From contig VMRT01000013.1 of the NCBI GenBank assembly GCA_007713455.1, positions 62,001 through 126,000 of the forward strand: a DNA stretch of 64,000 nucleotides. Reading direction: 5' to 3'. Source of the stretch: Pseudomonas sp. Its GTDB lineage: Bacteria > Pseudomonadota > Gammaproteobacteria > Pseudomonadales > Pseudomonadaceae. Position 1 is the stretch's first letter, and each line of letters opens with the position of its first letter. The position numbers and the translations under genes were made by a program. The notes below the pieces were generated by a model that saw only the letters and a program-made list of their open reading frames with translations, was not told the origin of the DNA and made no database searches. Below, one piece after another: positions 40,218 through 48,989 of the stretch.

Positions 40218-41847
40218 TCGCACCCGCCTGGCGCTGCAGGCGCAACTGGCGCAGCTGGAACAGCAGTTCGGCGAGCGCCTGCAGGCCGACCTGACCGACC
40301 TCGCCACGCTCGCCCAGGATCTGCAGCAGACCCGTGCCACCGCCAGCCGCCGGCTAGTGATGCTGAGTATCCGCGAGCGCCTGCATCGGCTGGCCGGCGC
40401 CGCCGGTACCTTCGGCTTCGCCAAGCTCGGGGAGCGCGCCAGGCAGCTGGAGCAGCGGGCTGATCGCTGGCTGGATTCGGCCAAGCCGGGCAGCCGCGCC
40501 GCCGAGGCCTTCGCCCGCGCGGTGCTGCAGTTGGCCGGCGAAACCCCTGGCCAGGAACGCGACGGCGCGGCGGAACTGCCGGAGCACCACGAGGAGCCTG
40601 CACCCGGCTGTCGCATCTACCTGATGAAGGCCGATCCGGTCGCGGGCGCCAGCATGGCGGTGACCCTGCGCAATTTCGGTTATCTGGTCAGCCAGTGGCC
40701 CAATTTCGCCGCACTGGAAAAAGCTGTGGCCGATGAGCTGCCCGACGCACTGATCGTCAGCGTGGAACACGATAGCAAGTTCGAGGCGCTGGCTGCTCTG
40801 CAGCAGGGCCTCGAACAGCCACTGCCGCTGCTGGTCATTCACGATCGTGCCGATTTCGCCAGCCAGCTGGCCGCCGTACGCGCCGGTGCCCAGGGCTTCT
40901 TCGTTCGCCCGCTGGATATCACCCAACTGGAGAACAGCCTGGAGCGTTGTCTCGATCGGCAGCAGGGCGAGCCCTTCCGCGTGCTGATCGTCGATGATGA
41001 CCTCGAGCTGGCGACACGCTACAGCCTGGTGCTGCGCAACGCGCAGATGCAGGTGCAGATCCTTACCGAACCGACCCGCGTACTGGAGACCATGCGCAGC
41101 TTCAACCCCGAGGTACTGCTGCTGGACGTCAACATGCCGGACTGCTCGGGGCCAGAGCTGGCGCAGATGATCCGCCTGCATGACGAATGGCTGCGGGTGA
41201 CCATCATCTACCTTTCCGCCGAGACCGATACCCACCGGCAGATGGCGGCGCTGCTCAAGGCCGGCGACGATTTCATCACCAAGCCGATCAGCGATACCGC
41301 GCTGGTGGCCGCGGTGTATTCCCACGCCCAGCGTGCGCGCTCGCTGAGTACGGCGCTGGCCCGCGACAGCCTGACCGGCCTGCTCAAGCACGCCGATATC
41401 AAGGAACAGCTGGCGTTGGAAGTGCAGCGCACCACCCGCACCGGCAAACCCGCCAGCGTGGTGATGCTCGACCTCGATCATTTCAAGCAGATCAACGACA
41501 CCTATGGGCATGCCGCCGGCGACAATGTGATCCGCGCCCTGGCCAACCTGCTGCGCCAGCGCTTGCGGCGTATCGACAGCCTCGGCCGCTACGGTGGCGA
41601 GGAGTTCGTCGCCGTGTTGCCCGAATGCTCGGCCCTGCAGGCCCGACGCATTTTCGACGAAATCCGCGTGCGCTTCGCTGCGCTGAGCTTCAATGCCGGC
41701 GACCAGGAGTTCCGCGTGACCTTCAGTGCCGGCATCTGCGAGACCGACGGCCACAGCGCCTCCGGCCTGCTGCTCGAGCATGCCGACCAGGCGCTGTACG
41801 TGGCCAAGCACAACGGCCGCAACCAGGTGCAAATCGCCCAGCGCTGA
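40210..41847 (+). CDS. HPt-REC-REC-GGDEF diguanylate cyclase
   Basis: 545 residues. An N-terminal HPt-like helical domain (about 5-110) has His59 in LHRLAGAAGTFGF, the HPt phosphorylation motif. The first receiver (about 134-240) is degenerate: at the acceptor position it reads IVSVEHD, without the LLD motif. The second receiver (about 256-372) is intact, with Asp306 (LLLDVNMP) and Lys358. The GGDEF domain (about 385-545) has active GGEEF (462-466) and an I-site R453-x-x-D456. Phosphate could pass through His59 to Asp306 and switch the cyclase. Gene order and overlap tie it to the kinases on both sides; the final output is c-di-GMP. Confidence 0.92.
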   Translation: MDDRTRLALQAQLAQLEQQFGERLQADLTDLATLAQDLQQTRATASRRLVMLSIRERLHRLAGAAGTFGFAKLGERARQLEQRADRWLDSAKPGSRAAEAFARAVLQLAGETPGQERDGAAELPEHHEEPAPGCRIYLMKADPVAGASMAVTLRNFGYLVSQWPNFAALEKAVADELPDALIVSVEHDSKFEALAALQQGLEQPLPLLVIHDRADFASQLAAVRAGAQGFFVRPLDITQLENSLERCLDRQQGEPFRVLIVDDDLELATRYSLVLRNAQMQVQILTEPTRVLETMRSFNPEVLLLDVNMPDCSGPELAQMIRLHDEWLRVTIIYLSAETDTHRQMAALLKAGDDFITKPISDTALVAAVYSHAQRARSLSTALARDSLTGLLKHADIKEQLALEVQRTTRTGKPASVVMLDLDHFKQINDTYGHAAGDNVIRALANLLRQRLRRIDSLGRYGGEEFVAVLPECSALQARRIFDEIRVRFAALSFNAGDQEFRVTFSAGICETDGHSASGLLLEHADQALYVAKHNGRNQVQIAQR

Positions 41848-41979
41848 GCGCCCGGCCCTTTCGGCGGCGAACCGCTGTGGTTCGTGCAGGTCTGACTACA
41901 CTGAGTTCATCCCGGTGACCACGCGGTAGCGAGGCAACTGGGGATTCTGTGCAGTCATCCCCGGCGGAAGGAGTCCGAT

Positions 41980-44856
41980 TTGCCCGCAAGACTCGCGATC
42001 GGTTGGCATTCAATCGCCTTTCTCGCTGCGTTTCTGTTGCTCGTCGCGCTTGGCTGGCAAGGCAAGCGCACGCAGGAAGCGCTGTTGCAGACCAATCGCT
42101 CGGTCAGCCACAGCCTGGAAATCATCACCTCGGTCCAGGCGATCTTTTCTTCGTTACAGGACATCGAAACCGGTTCGCGCGGTTTCATCCTCACCGGCGA
42201 CCCCACCTATCTCGAACCCTACGAACGTGGCCTCAGACAGCTGGAAGGCAACCGACGCAGCCTGCAGCGCCAGGTCGAAGGACGTGATTATCCCGACCGA
42301 CGCTGGTTCCGGACCCTCGATGCGACCATCGCCGACCGCCTCGAAGTAGCCGCCGGCAACATGCAGACCCGCCGCGAGGCCGGGCTGCAGGCTGCCGTGG
42401 AGCGTCTGCGCGAGGCCGGCGGGCACCTGCTGATGGACCGCCTGCGCGCACTGCTCAACGCCGTCGAGCAGCACGAGCGCAGCCACCTGGCCGCCGCCAG
42501 CGCAGCCGTGGCACGCACCACCGAGCGCGCGCAGCAACTGGCACTGATCGGCACGCTGGTGGTGATCGGGCTGTTTCTGGCGGCCTTCTGGGCCTTGCAG
42601 CGGAATCTGCAGATTCGCCAGCAGCTCGCCCGCAGCGCCCAGGCCGGCGAGGCACGCCTCGGGGCGCTGCTGCAGGCCATCCCGGACCACCTCTACGCGG
42701 TCGATGAGCGGCAGCAGGTGTCGAGCATTTCGCGAGGCACCCCGCGCCGCGCACCGCCGCCGGAAGCGATCGAACCCTTGCTCATCGAGCTGCTCAATCA
42801 GACCGACGAGGGCGCACTGCGCCAGAAGACCTGGTGCGAGCTGCAGACCCAGCGCACCTTCGAGGTTCGTCTGACGCCCACCGGGCTGGGCGATCATCTG
42901 GCCATCGCGCGCGACGTCAGCGAACTGCAGCGCAACCGCGACAGCCTGCATGACCAGCAGGTCTTTCTCCGCCGCGTGGTCGACACCGACGAGAACCTGA
43001 TCTTCGTTCGCGACGCCCAGGGCCGTTTCCTGCTCTGCAATTCGGCGCTCGCGGCCCTGCTGGACGTGCGCCCGCAGGACATCGAGCAGCGCCGCCCCGA
43101 CGAGGTGCCGTCTGCCGTGCGGCTGCAACCGCTGCTGCTGGGTGACGAAGAGCTGGCCGAACTGGCGGGAGGCAGCGGCGATCTGCGCAGCACCGAGGTC
43201 GCGCTGACCGATGCCCATGGCGCGGAGCACTGGTTCCAGGTGGTCAAGCGCCCGCTGCGGATCTCGACACGTACCTGTCATGTGGTCACGGTGGCGGTGG
43301 ACATCTCCCTGCGCCGACGCATGGAGCAGATGAAGACCGAATTCATCTCCACCGTCAGCCACGAGCTGCGCACGCCGCTGACCGCCATCCGCGGCGCCCT
43401 CGGTATGCTGATCGGAGGCATTGCCGGACATATCGGCGACGACGCCGGCCCGCTGCTGGATATCGCTCACAAGAACAGCGAACGCCTGGTGCGCCTGATC
43501 AACGACATCCTCGACATCGAAAAACTCGAAGCCGGACGCCTGGCCTTCAACTTCGGCCATCATGACGTGCGCGCGCTGGTGCAGCAGGCGCTGTCGGATA
43601 TCCAGCCGTACGCCCGCGACTACGACGTCAATCTCACGCTGGTGGGCGCCGATGACTCGCTGTCGAGCGAAGCCGTGGTCGACCCCGACCGCTTCGCCCA
43701 GGTGATGGCCAACCTGCTGTCCAACGCGATCAAGCATTCCCCCGCCGGCGGCAGCGTGACGGTCGATCTACGTCACCATGACAACGTGCTGGAACTCGGC
43801 GTACAGGATCAGGGGCCGGGGATTCCCGAGGCTTTCCGTGGGCGCATCTTCGAGCGCTTCGCCCAGGCCGATTCCTCCGACGCCCGCCAGCGCGGCGGCA
43901 CCGGGCTGGGACTGGCGATCACCCGCTCGCTGGTGCAGCAGATGCACGGACAGATCGGTTTCGACTCCCAGGAAGGTCACGGCTCGCGCTTCTGGCTGCA
44001 GCTGCCGCTGGCGGAGCAACCAGCGACGCCGCTGCAGCGACCCGCCGCAGCGCCAGCCAGCGCCGCTCAGCGTGACGACGCGCCATTGATCCTCATCCTC
44101 GAGCCGGATGCGCGGGCCGCCGAGCAGTTGGCCAGAGCGCTGCAACAACATGGCTACGCCACCCTGATCAGCGGGAGCGCAGCCGAGGCGCGTCAGCTGT
44201 TGCAGCGGTTCGACGTCGAGGCACTGACCCTGAGCCCGGCGCTGGATGACGAAAACAGCGCCGCCTTTCTGCAGAGCCTGCGCAGCCAGCACAACTACCG
44301 CAACCTGCCGGTACTGATCGTCAGCCTGCAGCCGCAGCGACGCGATGATGACGACGGCACGCTGCGCGGCGGCGCGGTGGGAGTGATCGACTGGCTGCAC
44401 AAGCCGATCGACCCCTCGCGGGTGATGGACGTCATCCGCGCCTGTCTGCAGCTGAGTGGACACCGGCCGCGCATCCTGCACGTCGAGGACGATGACGACC
44501 TGCGGGTGCTGCTGGCCAGGCAGATTGCCGTGCTCGACGTCGACCTTTCCGGCGCCGCGACGCTGCACGAAGCGCGCGAGTTGATCGCGGCACAGACGTT
44601 CGACCTGGCCATCATCGACCTGATGCTGCCGGACGGTCAGGGTACCGAGCTGTTCGACCAGCTGGCGCAGAGCGTCCCACCGCCGCCCGTGATCATCTTT
44701 TCCGCGCTCGACACCCCGATTCAGGACGACCGCCTGGCGCTGCGCCAACTGGTGAAATCCCGTCACGACGGCGATGAGCTGGCCAGGCTGATCCAGCACC
44801 TGCTGCAACACTGGCCGCCGGGGCACACACACGAAACCGACGAGGCTCACCCATGA
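41980..44856 (+). CDS. CHASE3 hybrid histidine kinase with two receivers
   Basis: 958 residues from a TTG start with AAGGAG 6 bases upstream. TM1 (about 10-27), a CHASE3-like periplasmic domain (about 35-180, with LQDIETGSRGFILTGD), TM2 (about 187-206), PAS-like regions (about 225-315 and 328-445), HisKA with His461, HATPase (about 565-678), receiver 1 (about 702-822) and receiver 2 (about 830-945). Receiver 1 lacks the acceptor aspartate (LTLSPALDD), so it is probably not phosphorylated; receiver 2 has Asp880 (IIDLMLPDG). Overlaps the following receiver gene by 4 bp. Confidence 0.9.
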   Translation: MPARLAIGWHSIAFLAAFLLLVALGWQGKRTQEALLQTNRSVSHSLEIITSVQAIFSSLQDIETGSRGFILTGDPTYLEPYERGLRQLEGNRRSLQRQVEGRDYPDRRWFRTLDATIADRLEVAAGNMQTRREAGLQAAVERLREAGGHLLMDRLRALLNAVEQHERSHLAAASAAVARTTERAQQLALIGTLVVIGLFLAAFWALQRNLQIRQQLARSAQAGEARLGALLQAIPDHLYAVDERQQVSSISRGTPRRAPPPEAIEPLLIELLNQTDEGALRQKTWCELQTQRTFEVRLTPTGLGDHLAIARDVSELQRNRDSLHDQQVFLRRVVDTDENLIFVRDAQGRFLLCNSALAALLDVRPQDIEQRRPDEVPSAVRLQPLLLGDEELAELAGGSGDLRSTEVALTDAHGAEHWFQVVKRPLRISTRTCHVVTVAVDISLRRRMEQMKTEFISTVSHELRTPLTAIRGALGMLIGGIAGHIGDDAGPLLDIAHKNSERLVRLINDILDIEKLEAGRLAFNFGHHDVRALVQQALSDIQPYARDYDVNLTLVGADDSLSSEAVVDPDRFAQVMANLLSNAIKHSPAGGSVTVDLRHHDNVLELGVQDQGPGIPEAFRGRIFERFAQADSSDARQRGGTGLGLAITRSLVQQMHGQIGFDSQEGHGSRFWLQLPLAEQPATPLQRPAAAPASAAQRDDAPLILILEPDARAAEQLARALQQHGYATLISGSAAEARQLLQRFDVEALTLSPALDDENSAAFLQSLRSQHNYRNLPVLIVSLQPQRRDDDDGTLRGGAVGVIDWLHKPIDPSRVMDVIRACLQLSGHRPRILHVEDDDDLRVLLARQIAVLDVDLSGAATLHEARELIAAQTFDLAIIDLMLPDGQGTELFDQLAQSVPPPPVIIFSALDTPIQDDRLALRQLVKSRHDGDELARLIQHLLQHWPPGHTHETDEAHP

Positions 44857-45242
44857 GCGAATCCGCCAGCAAACGCATTCTCATGGTGGAAGACGAAGAA
44901 GACATCGCCTTTCTCATCCGCTACATGCTCGAACGTCACGGCTTCGTGGTCGACCACGAAGCCGATGGCCGGCAGGCACTGGAGTACTTCGCCCAGGGCA
45001 AGCCGCCGGACCTGACGCTGATGGACATCATGCTGCCCTACCATGACGGCCTGGAACTCATCGAACGGCTGCGGGCGCAGCCCGGTTGGGACAGCGTGCC
45101 GGTGCTGATGCTGACGGCCAAGGCCCGTGAAGTGGACATCGTCCGAGCGCTGGAACTCGGCGCCGACGACTACGTGACCAAGCCCTTCCAGCCGGAGGAA
45201 CTGCTGGCGCGCATCCGCCGACTGCTGAGGAGCCGCCGATGA
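44853..45242 (+). CDS. Stand-alone response regulator receiver (RR3)
   Basis: 129 residues, receiver only: Glu13/Asp14, Asp58 (LMDIMLPYHDG), Lys110 (VTKPF). It resembles the OmpR-type receiver more than RR1/RR2 do, but no DNA-binding domain follows. It overlaps the kinase before it and the YaiO-like gene after it by 4 bp each, physically linking signalling to the envelope genes. Confidence 0.92.
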   Translation: MSESASKRILMVEDEEDIAFLIRYMLERHGFVVDHEADGRQALEYFAQGKPPDLTLMDIMLPYHDGLELIERLRAQPGWDSVPVLMLTAKAREVDIVRALELGADDYVTKPFQPEELLARIRRLLRSRR

Positions 45243-46375
45243 AGCGAGCGGCCATGCTGATTGCCCTGGCGCTGCCATGCAGTGCGGCGCTGGCGGACGT
45301 CGCTACCGCCGAACGGCAGGTCCAGGCGCAACAACTGGACGCGGCCGAGGCCACTCTGCAGGCGCATCTGGCCGGGCAGCCGGACGACACCGCGGCGCAG
45401 TTCCTGCTAGCCCGCGTATTGAGCTGGCAAGGCCGCCCTGAACAGGCGCTGCCGATCTATCGCCGCCTGCTGCAGCAACAGCCGGACAACGCCGACTATC
45501 TGCTCGGCGAGGGCCAGGCGCTACTCTGGGCTGGTCATCCGCAACGGGCGCTGGAATCGCTCGAGCGCGCCGCCCAGCTCGCCCCGGACTATGCCGAGGT
45601 GCAGCAGGTGATCCAGCAGGCCCGTGCTGCGCTGACCGTGCCCAGCACCGCAGCGGCGCCCGTGCCGGTGGCCGACGCCGCGACCAGGCGACGCCACGAA
45701 CTGGAAATATCCGCTCGCCAGGACTGGCTCGACAGCGGCTTTGACAACTGGCGCAGCCAGCGCCTGGACTACGGCTCGACGAAGCCGGAGAGTCTCGGCT
45801 GGTATGGCGCGCTGACACGCGAGCAACGCTTCGGCGAGTGGGACGAAGGCGTCGAAGCCGGCGCCGTCATTGCGCTGGACGAGAACTGGACCCTGCAACC
45901 GGAGGTCGGCTACCAGCCGTCGCCCTATTTCCTTCCCGAGTGGCATGCCGATCTGCGCCTGCAGCGGCGGCTACCAGACGGCTACCTCGGCGCTGTCAGT
46001 GTCCGCCGCACCGAGTACGAGACCACCCGGGTCGACCGCCTCGCGCTGAGCGCCGAACGCTACTGGAACGCCTGGCGCGCCGGCTACACGCTGAACGTCA
46101 CCGATGTCGCCAATGCCGGCACGCCGATCGGCCATGATCTGGCACTGGACTACTACTACCAGGGCCTGAGCTACGCCGGCCTGCGCCTGACCGTGGGCGA
46201 GGAAGAGGCGGTGGAGGAACAGCAGCTGATCACCAGCGACGTGCGCGCCATCAGCCTGCAGGGTCGCCACTGGTTCGACAGCCGCTGGGCGCTGAGCTGG
46301 GAAATCGGCCATCACCAGCAGGGCAGCTACTACGACCGGCAATGGCTGCAGCTCGGCCTGCGTCATGCTTTCTGA
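45239..46375 (+). CDS. YaiO-like outer membrane protein (TPR + beta-barrel)
   Basis: 378 residues. Signal peptide ends at ALA about residue 19. Residues about 22-130 are TPR-like helical repeats (AQFLLARVLSWQGRPEQAL, then LLGEGQALLWAGHPQRAL). From about 150 the sequence is alternating-strand and aromatic, ending in LRHAF, an outer membrane barrel as in YaiO. In E. coli yaiO lies next to the glycosyltransferase gene yaiP; here too a family-2 glycosyltransferase is two genes away. The TPR-barrel layout recalls PgaA and BcsC exporters, but the barrel is smaller. A role in polysaccharide export is inference. Confidence 0.82.
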   Translation: MKRAAMLIALALPCSAALADVATAERQVQAQQLDAAEATLQAHLAGQPDDTAAQFLLARVLSWQGRPEQALPIYRRLLQQQPDNADYLLGEGQALLWAGHPQRALESLERAAQLAPDYAEVQQVIQQARAALTVPSTAAAPVPVADAATRRRHELEISARQDWLDSGFDNWRSQRLDYGSTKPESLGWYGALTREQRFGEWDEGVEAGAVIALDENWTLQPEVGYQPSPYFLPEWHADLRLQRRLPDGYLGAVSVRRTEYETTRVDRLALSAERYWNAWRAGYTLNVTDVANAGTPIGHDLALDYYYQGLSYAGLRLTVGEEEAVEEQQLITSDVRAISLQGRHWFDSRWALSWEIGHHQQGSYYDRQWLQLGLRHAF

Positions 46376-47489
46376 ATGGCTGGCGCGCTGCCCCCACTGG
46401 CTGTGCGAAGCATCGGCGAACGCCTGGGCGCAGCTCTGGCCGGAAGACCGCATGCTGCAACTGGCGCTGTACTGCGCCTTCGGCCTCGGCGCACTGACGG
46501 TGCTGGTGCTGCTGCAGGTTCTGCTGCTCGGTGAGGTATCACGCCGGCGCACCGTACGCCGGCAGCAGTTCAACGAACAGTGGCGGCCCTTCTTCGCCCT
46601 CTGCAGCTTGAGCGACGAACTCCCGCCCAGCCATGCGCCATTGCCACGGCGGCGACAGCTGTGGTTCCTGCTGCAGTGGAACCGCACCCAGCTACAGTTG
46701 CGCGGGGCCGCACGCGAGCGCATGAACCGCGCGCTGATCGCTCTGGGCATGGACCGCCAGGCCTTGATCCTGCTGCGCGGGAGAGTGCGCAGCAAGCTGA
46801 TCGGCCTGACCTGCCTGCGGCATCTGGCTGACCCCGCGCACTGGCAGGCGGTGCAACCGCTACTGCTGAGCCGCAACTCCATCGTCGCCCTCTCCGCCGC
46901 CCAGACCCTGGTGGCGATGGACGCCAGCAAAGCCATGGCGCTGATCCTGCCGGCGGCGGTGAATCGCCCCGACTGGGCGCTGCCGCGGCTGATCAGTCTC
47001 TGCCAGCAGGCTGGCGAACAGGCCGTGACCACGCCGCTGCTGATCGTGCTGTCCTCCTCGGAAGATCCGCGTCGCGAGCGTCTGGTTCCCCTGCTCGTGC
47101 AGGGCGATCCCCGCCACGCCGCGCCTTGGGCCCGTGCCCGGCTGGACGAAGGCGCACCGGCAGAATATCTGCAGGTAGCGCTGCGCTGCCTGTGCGAACT
47201 CGGCGACCCGCGCGACCGCCACCGCCTGCTACGCGCCCTGCAGCATGAACAGGACACCGTGCGTCTGGCGGCGCTGCAGGCATTGCACAAACAGGCACGC
47301 CGCGAAGACAGCGAACTGTTCCTGCCGCTGCTATCGGACAGCAGCTGGTGGGTGCGCCAGGCGGCGGCCGACAGCCTGGCGGCGATGCCGGGCGCGACGC
47401 TGGAGGGGCTGCAGCATATGCTTGAACAGGTTCGTGATCGTTACGGCAGGGACGCCCTGCGCCGCGCTATCGCGGAGGTGCGCCGGTGA
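46365..47489 (+). CDS. HEAT-repeat membrane protein
   Basis: 374 residues. One strong transmembrane segment (about 28-50: LALYCAFGLGALTVLVLLQV), then a basic stretch and a long series of short helical pairs of HEAT type (for example SIVALSAAQTLVAMDASKAM, and VRLAALQALHKQARREDSEL; VRQAAADSLAAM). Function is unknown; HEAT arrays are protein-interaction scaffolds. It overlaps the barrel gene by 11 bp and the glycosyltransferase by 4 bp, so it probably belongs to the same complex, perhaps bridging regulators to the synthase. Confidence 0.85.
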   Translation: MLSEWLARCPHWLCEASANAWAQLWPEDRMLQLALYCAFGLGALTVLVLLQVLLLGEVSRRRTVRRQQFNEQWRPFFALCSLSDELPPSHAPLPRRRQLWFLLQWNRTQLQLRGAARERMNRALIALGMDRQALILLRGRVRSKLIGLTCLRHLADPAHWQAVQPLLLSRNSIVALSAAQTLVAMDASKAMALILPAAVNRPDWALPRLISLCQQAGEQAVTTPLLIVLSSSEDPRRERLVPLLVQGDPRHAAPWARARLDEGAPAEYLQVALRCLCELGDPRDRHRLLRALQHEQDTVRLAALQALHKQARREDSELFLPLLSDSSWWVRQAAADSLAAMPGATLEGLQHMLEQVRDRYGRDALRRAIAEVRR

Positions 47490-48889
47490 CCGATACCTGG
47501 CTGTGGTGGTTGCAGGTCGCATTCATCCTCTATTTCCTGCTGCTCAACGGCATGTACCTGCTGCTCAACATGCTGTCGATGGCAAGCCTCATGGGCTACA
47601 TCCGGCAACGGGCGGAAACCGGCGAATTGGCGCCCTACCTGGGTGTGGAGCCGCCGGTGTCGGTACTGATGCCGGCGTTCAACGAGGAAGCGACCATCCG
47701 CACCTCGGTGCGCTCGATGCTGCAGCTGCAGTATCCCGAGTTCGAGATCGTGGTGATCAACGACGGTTCGAAGGACAACACCCTCGCCGTGCTGATCGAG
47801 GAATTCGACCTGGTGCCGCACCCCGAGCCGCTGCGCCAGGCCGTGGCCCACCAACCGGTGCAGGCCATCTATCGTTCGCGGCGCTACGCCAATCTGCGGG
47901 TGGTGGACAAGGCCAACGGCGGCAAGGCCGATGCGCTGAATGCCGGTATCAACGCGGCACGCCACGGACTGTTCTGCGGCGTCGACGCCGACTCGATCCT
48001 GCAGCGCGACAGCCTGTTGCGCGTGGTGCAGCCCTTCCTCGAAGACGAGCGCACCATTGCCGCCGGCGGCACCGTGCGTATCGCCAATGGCTCGCAGGTG
48101 CGCGGCGGCTTTCTTATCCAGGCCGGATTGCCACGCAACTGGCTGGCACGTTTTCAGATCGTCGAATACCTGCGTGCGTTTCTCTTCGGCCGTCTCGGCT
48201 GGTCGCCGCTCAACGCCGTGCTGATCATCTCCGGCGCCTTTGGCCTGTTCGACCGCGAACGGGTGATGGCGGTCGGCGGCTATCGCACCGATACCGTTGG
48301 CGAGGACATGGAGCTGGTGGTGCGGCTGCATCGCTATCACCGCGAGAAACGCATCCCCTACCGCATCCGTTACCTGCCGGACCCGATCTGCTGGACCGAA
48401 TGCCCGGAAGATCTTGGCACCCTGGGCCGCCAGCGCAGCCGCTGGCAACGCGGCCTGGCCGAAAGCCTGAGCCGGCATGCGCGGCTGGCCTTCAGCCTGC
48501 GTGGCGGCACGCCGGGCTGGCTGGCCTGGCCGTTCATGGCGCTGTTCGAATGGATCGGCCCGCTGATCGAGCTGGTCGGCTACGGCTTCATGCTCGCCGG
48601 CTTCGCCTTCGGCGCGGTGTCCTACGCGGCGCTGGCGGCCTTCCTGCTGGTGGCGATCGGCATGGGCATCCTGCTGTCGGTCAACGGCCTGCTGCTGGAA
48701 ACCATGTCGTTCCGCGTCTACAGCCGTCGGCGCGACATGCTGCAGCTGTTTCTGATGGCCGTGCTGGAGAACTTCGGCTACCGCCAGCTAAATACCGTCT
48801 GGCGCTGCCGCGGGCTCTGGCAATGGTTCTCGCGTCGCAAGCACCACTGGGGCGCAATGCGCCGCAGCGGGCAGTGGGGGCAAAGCTAG
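47486..48889 (+). CDS. Processive family-2 glycosyltransferase (PgaC/BcsA-like)
   Basis: 467 residues. TM segment (about 8-32), a GT2 domain with VLMPAFNEEATI (60-71), Asp93 (INDGS), DAD (167-169), catalytic GED (272-274) and QRSRW (316-320), then C-terminal membrane segments (about 340-360 and 365-400). The D, DxD, ED, QxxRW set marks processive inner-membrane synthases of cellulose, poly-GlcNAc and hyaluronan. No PilZ domain is visible, so any c-di-GMP control must act elsewhere. Sugar donor unknown. Last gene of the locus; two repeat hairpins follow. Confidence 0.92.
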   Translation: MTDTWLWWLQVAFILYFLLLNGMYLLLNMLSMASLMGYIRQRAETGELAPYLGVEPPVSVLMPAFNEEATIRTSVRSMLQLQYPEFEIVVINDGSKDNTLAVLIEEFDLVPHPEPLRQAVAHQPVQAIYRSRRYANLRVVDKANGGKADALNAGINAARHGLFCGVDADSILQRDSLLRVVQPFLEDERTIAAGGTVRIANGSQVRGGFLIQAGLPRNWLARFQIVEYLRAFLFGRLGWSPLNAVLIISGAFGLFDRERVMAVGGYRTDTVGEDMELVVRLHRYHREKRIPYRIRYLPDPICWTECPEDLGTLGRQRSRWQRGLAESLSRHARLAFSLRGGTPGWLAWPFMALFEWIGPLIELVGYGFMLAGFAFGAVSYAALAAFLLVAIGMGILLSVNGLLLETMSFRVYSRRRDMLQLFLMAVLENFGYRQLNTVWRCRGLWQWFSRRKHHWGAMRRSGQWGQS

Positions 48890-48905
48890 CTGAACGCTCA
48901 CAAAC

Positions 48906-48936
48906 CGTAGGGTGGATCACGCTTCATCGATCCACC
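48906..48936. repeat. GTAGGGTGGA-family hairpin, copy 3a
   Basis: CGTAGGGTGGATC opens a hairpin: GGTGGATC (48911-48918) pairs with GATCCACC (48929-48936). It lies 17 bp after the glycosyltransferase stop and may help end that transcript. Confidence 0.75.
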
Positions 48937-48951
48937 ATTGCTGTGCAACAA

Positions 48952-48982
48952 GGTGGATGTAAAAAGCGACATCCACCCTGCG
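48952..48982. repeat. GTAGGGTGGA-family hairpin, copy 3b (opposite orientation)
   Basis: GGTGGATGT (48952-48960) pairs with ACATCCACC (48969-48977), followed by CTGCGG. With copy 3a it forms a convergent pair that fills the gap before the aldehyde dehydrogenase stop. Confidence 0.75.
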
Positions 48983-48989
48983 GATGTCG

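Noticed and set aside
41848-41979. A separate promoter before the hybrid kinase
   Set aside because: A TACACT near 41897 could be a -10 box but no matching -35 is convincing, so it is not listed as a feature.
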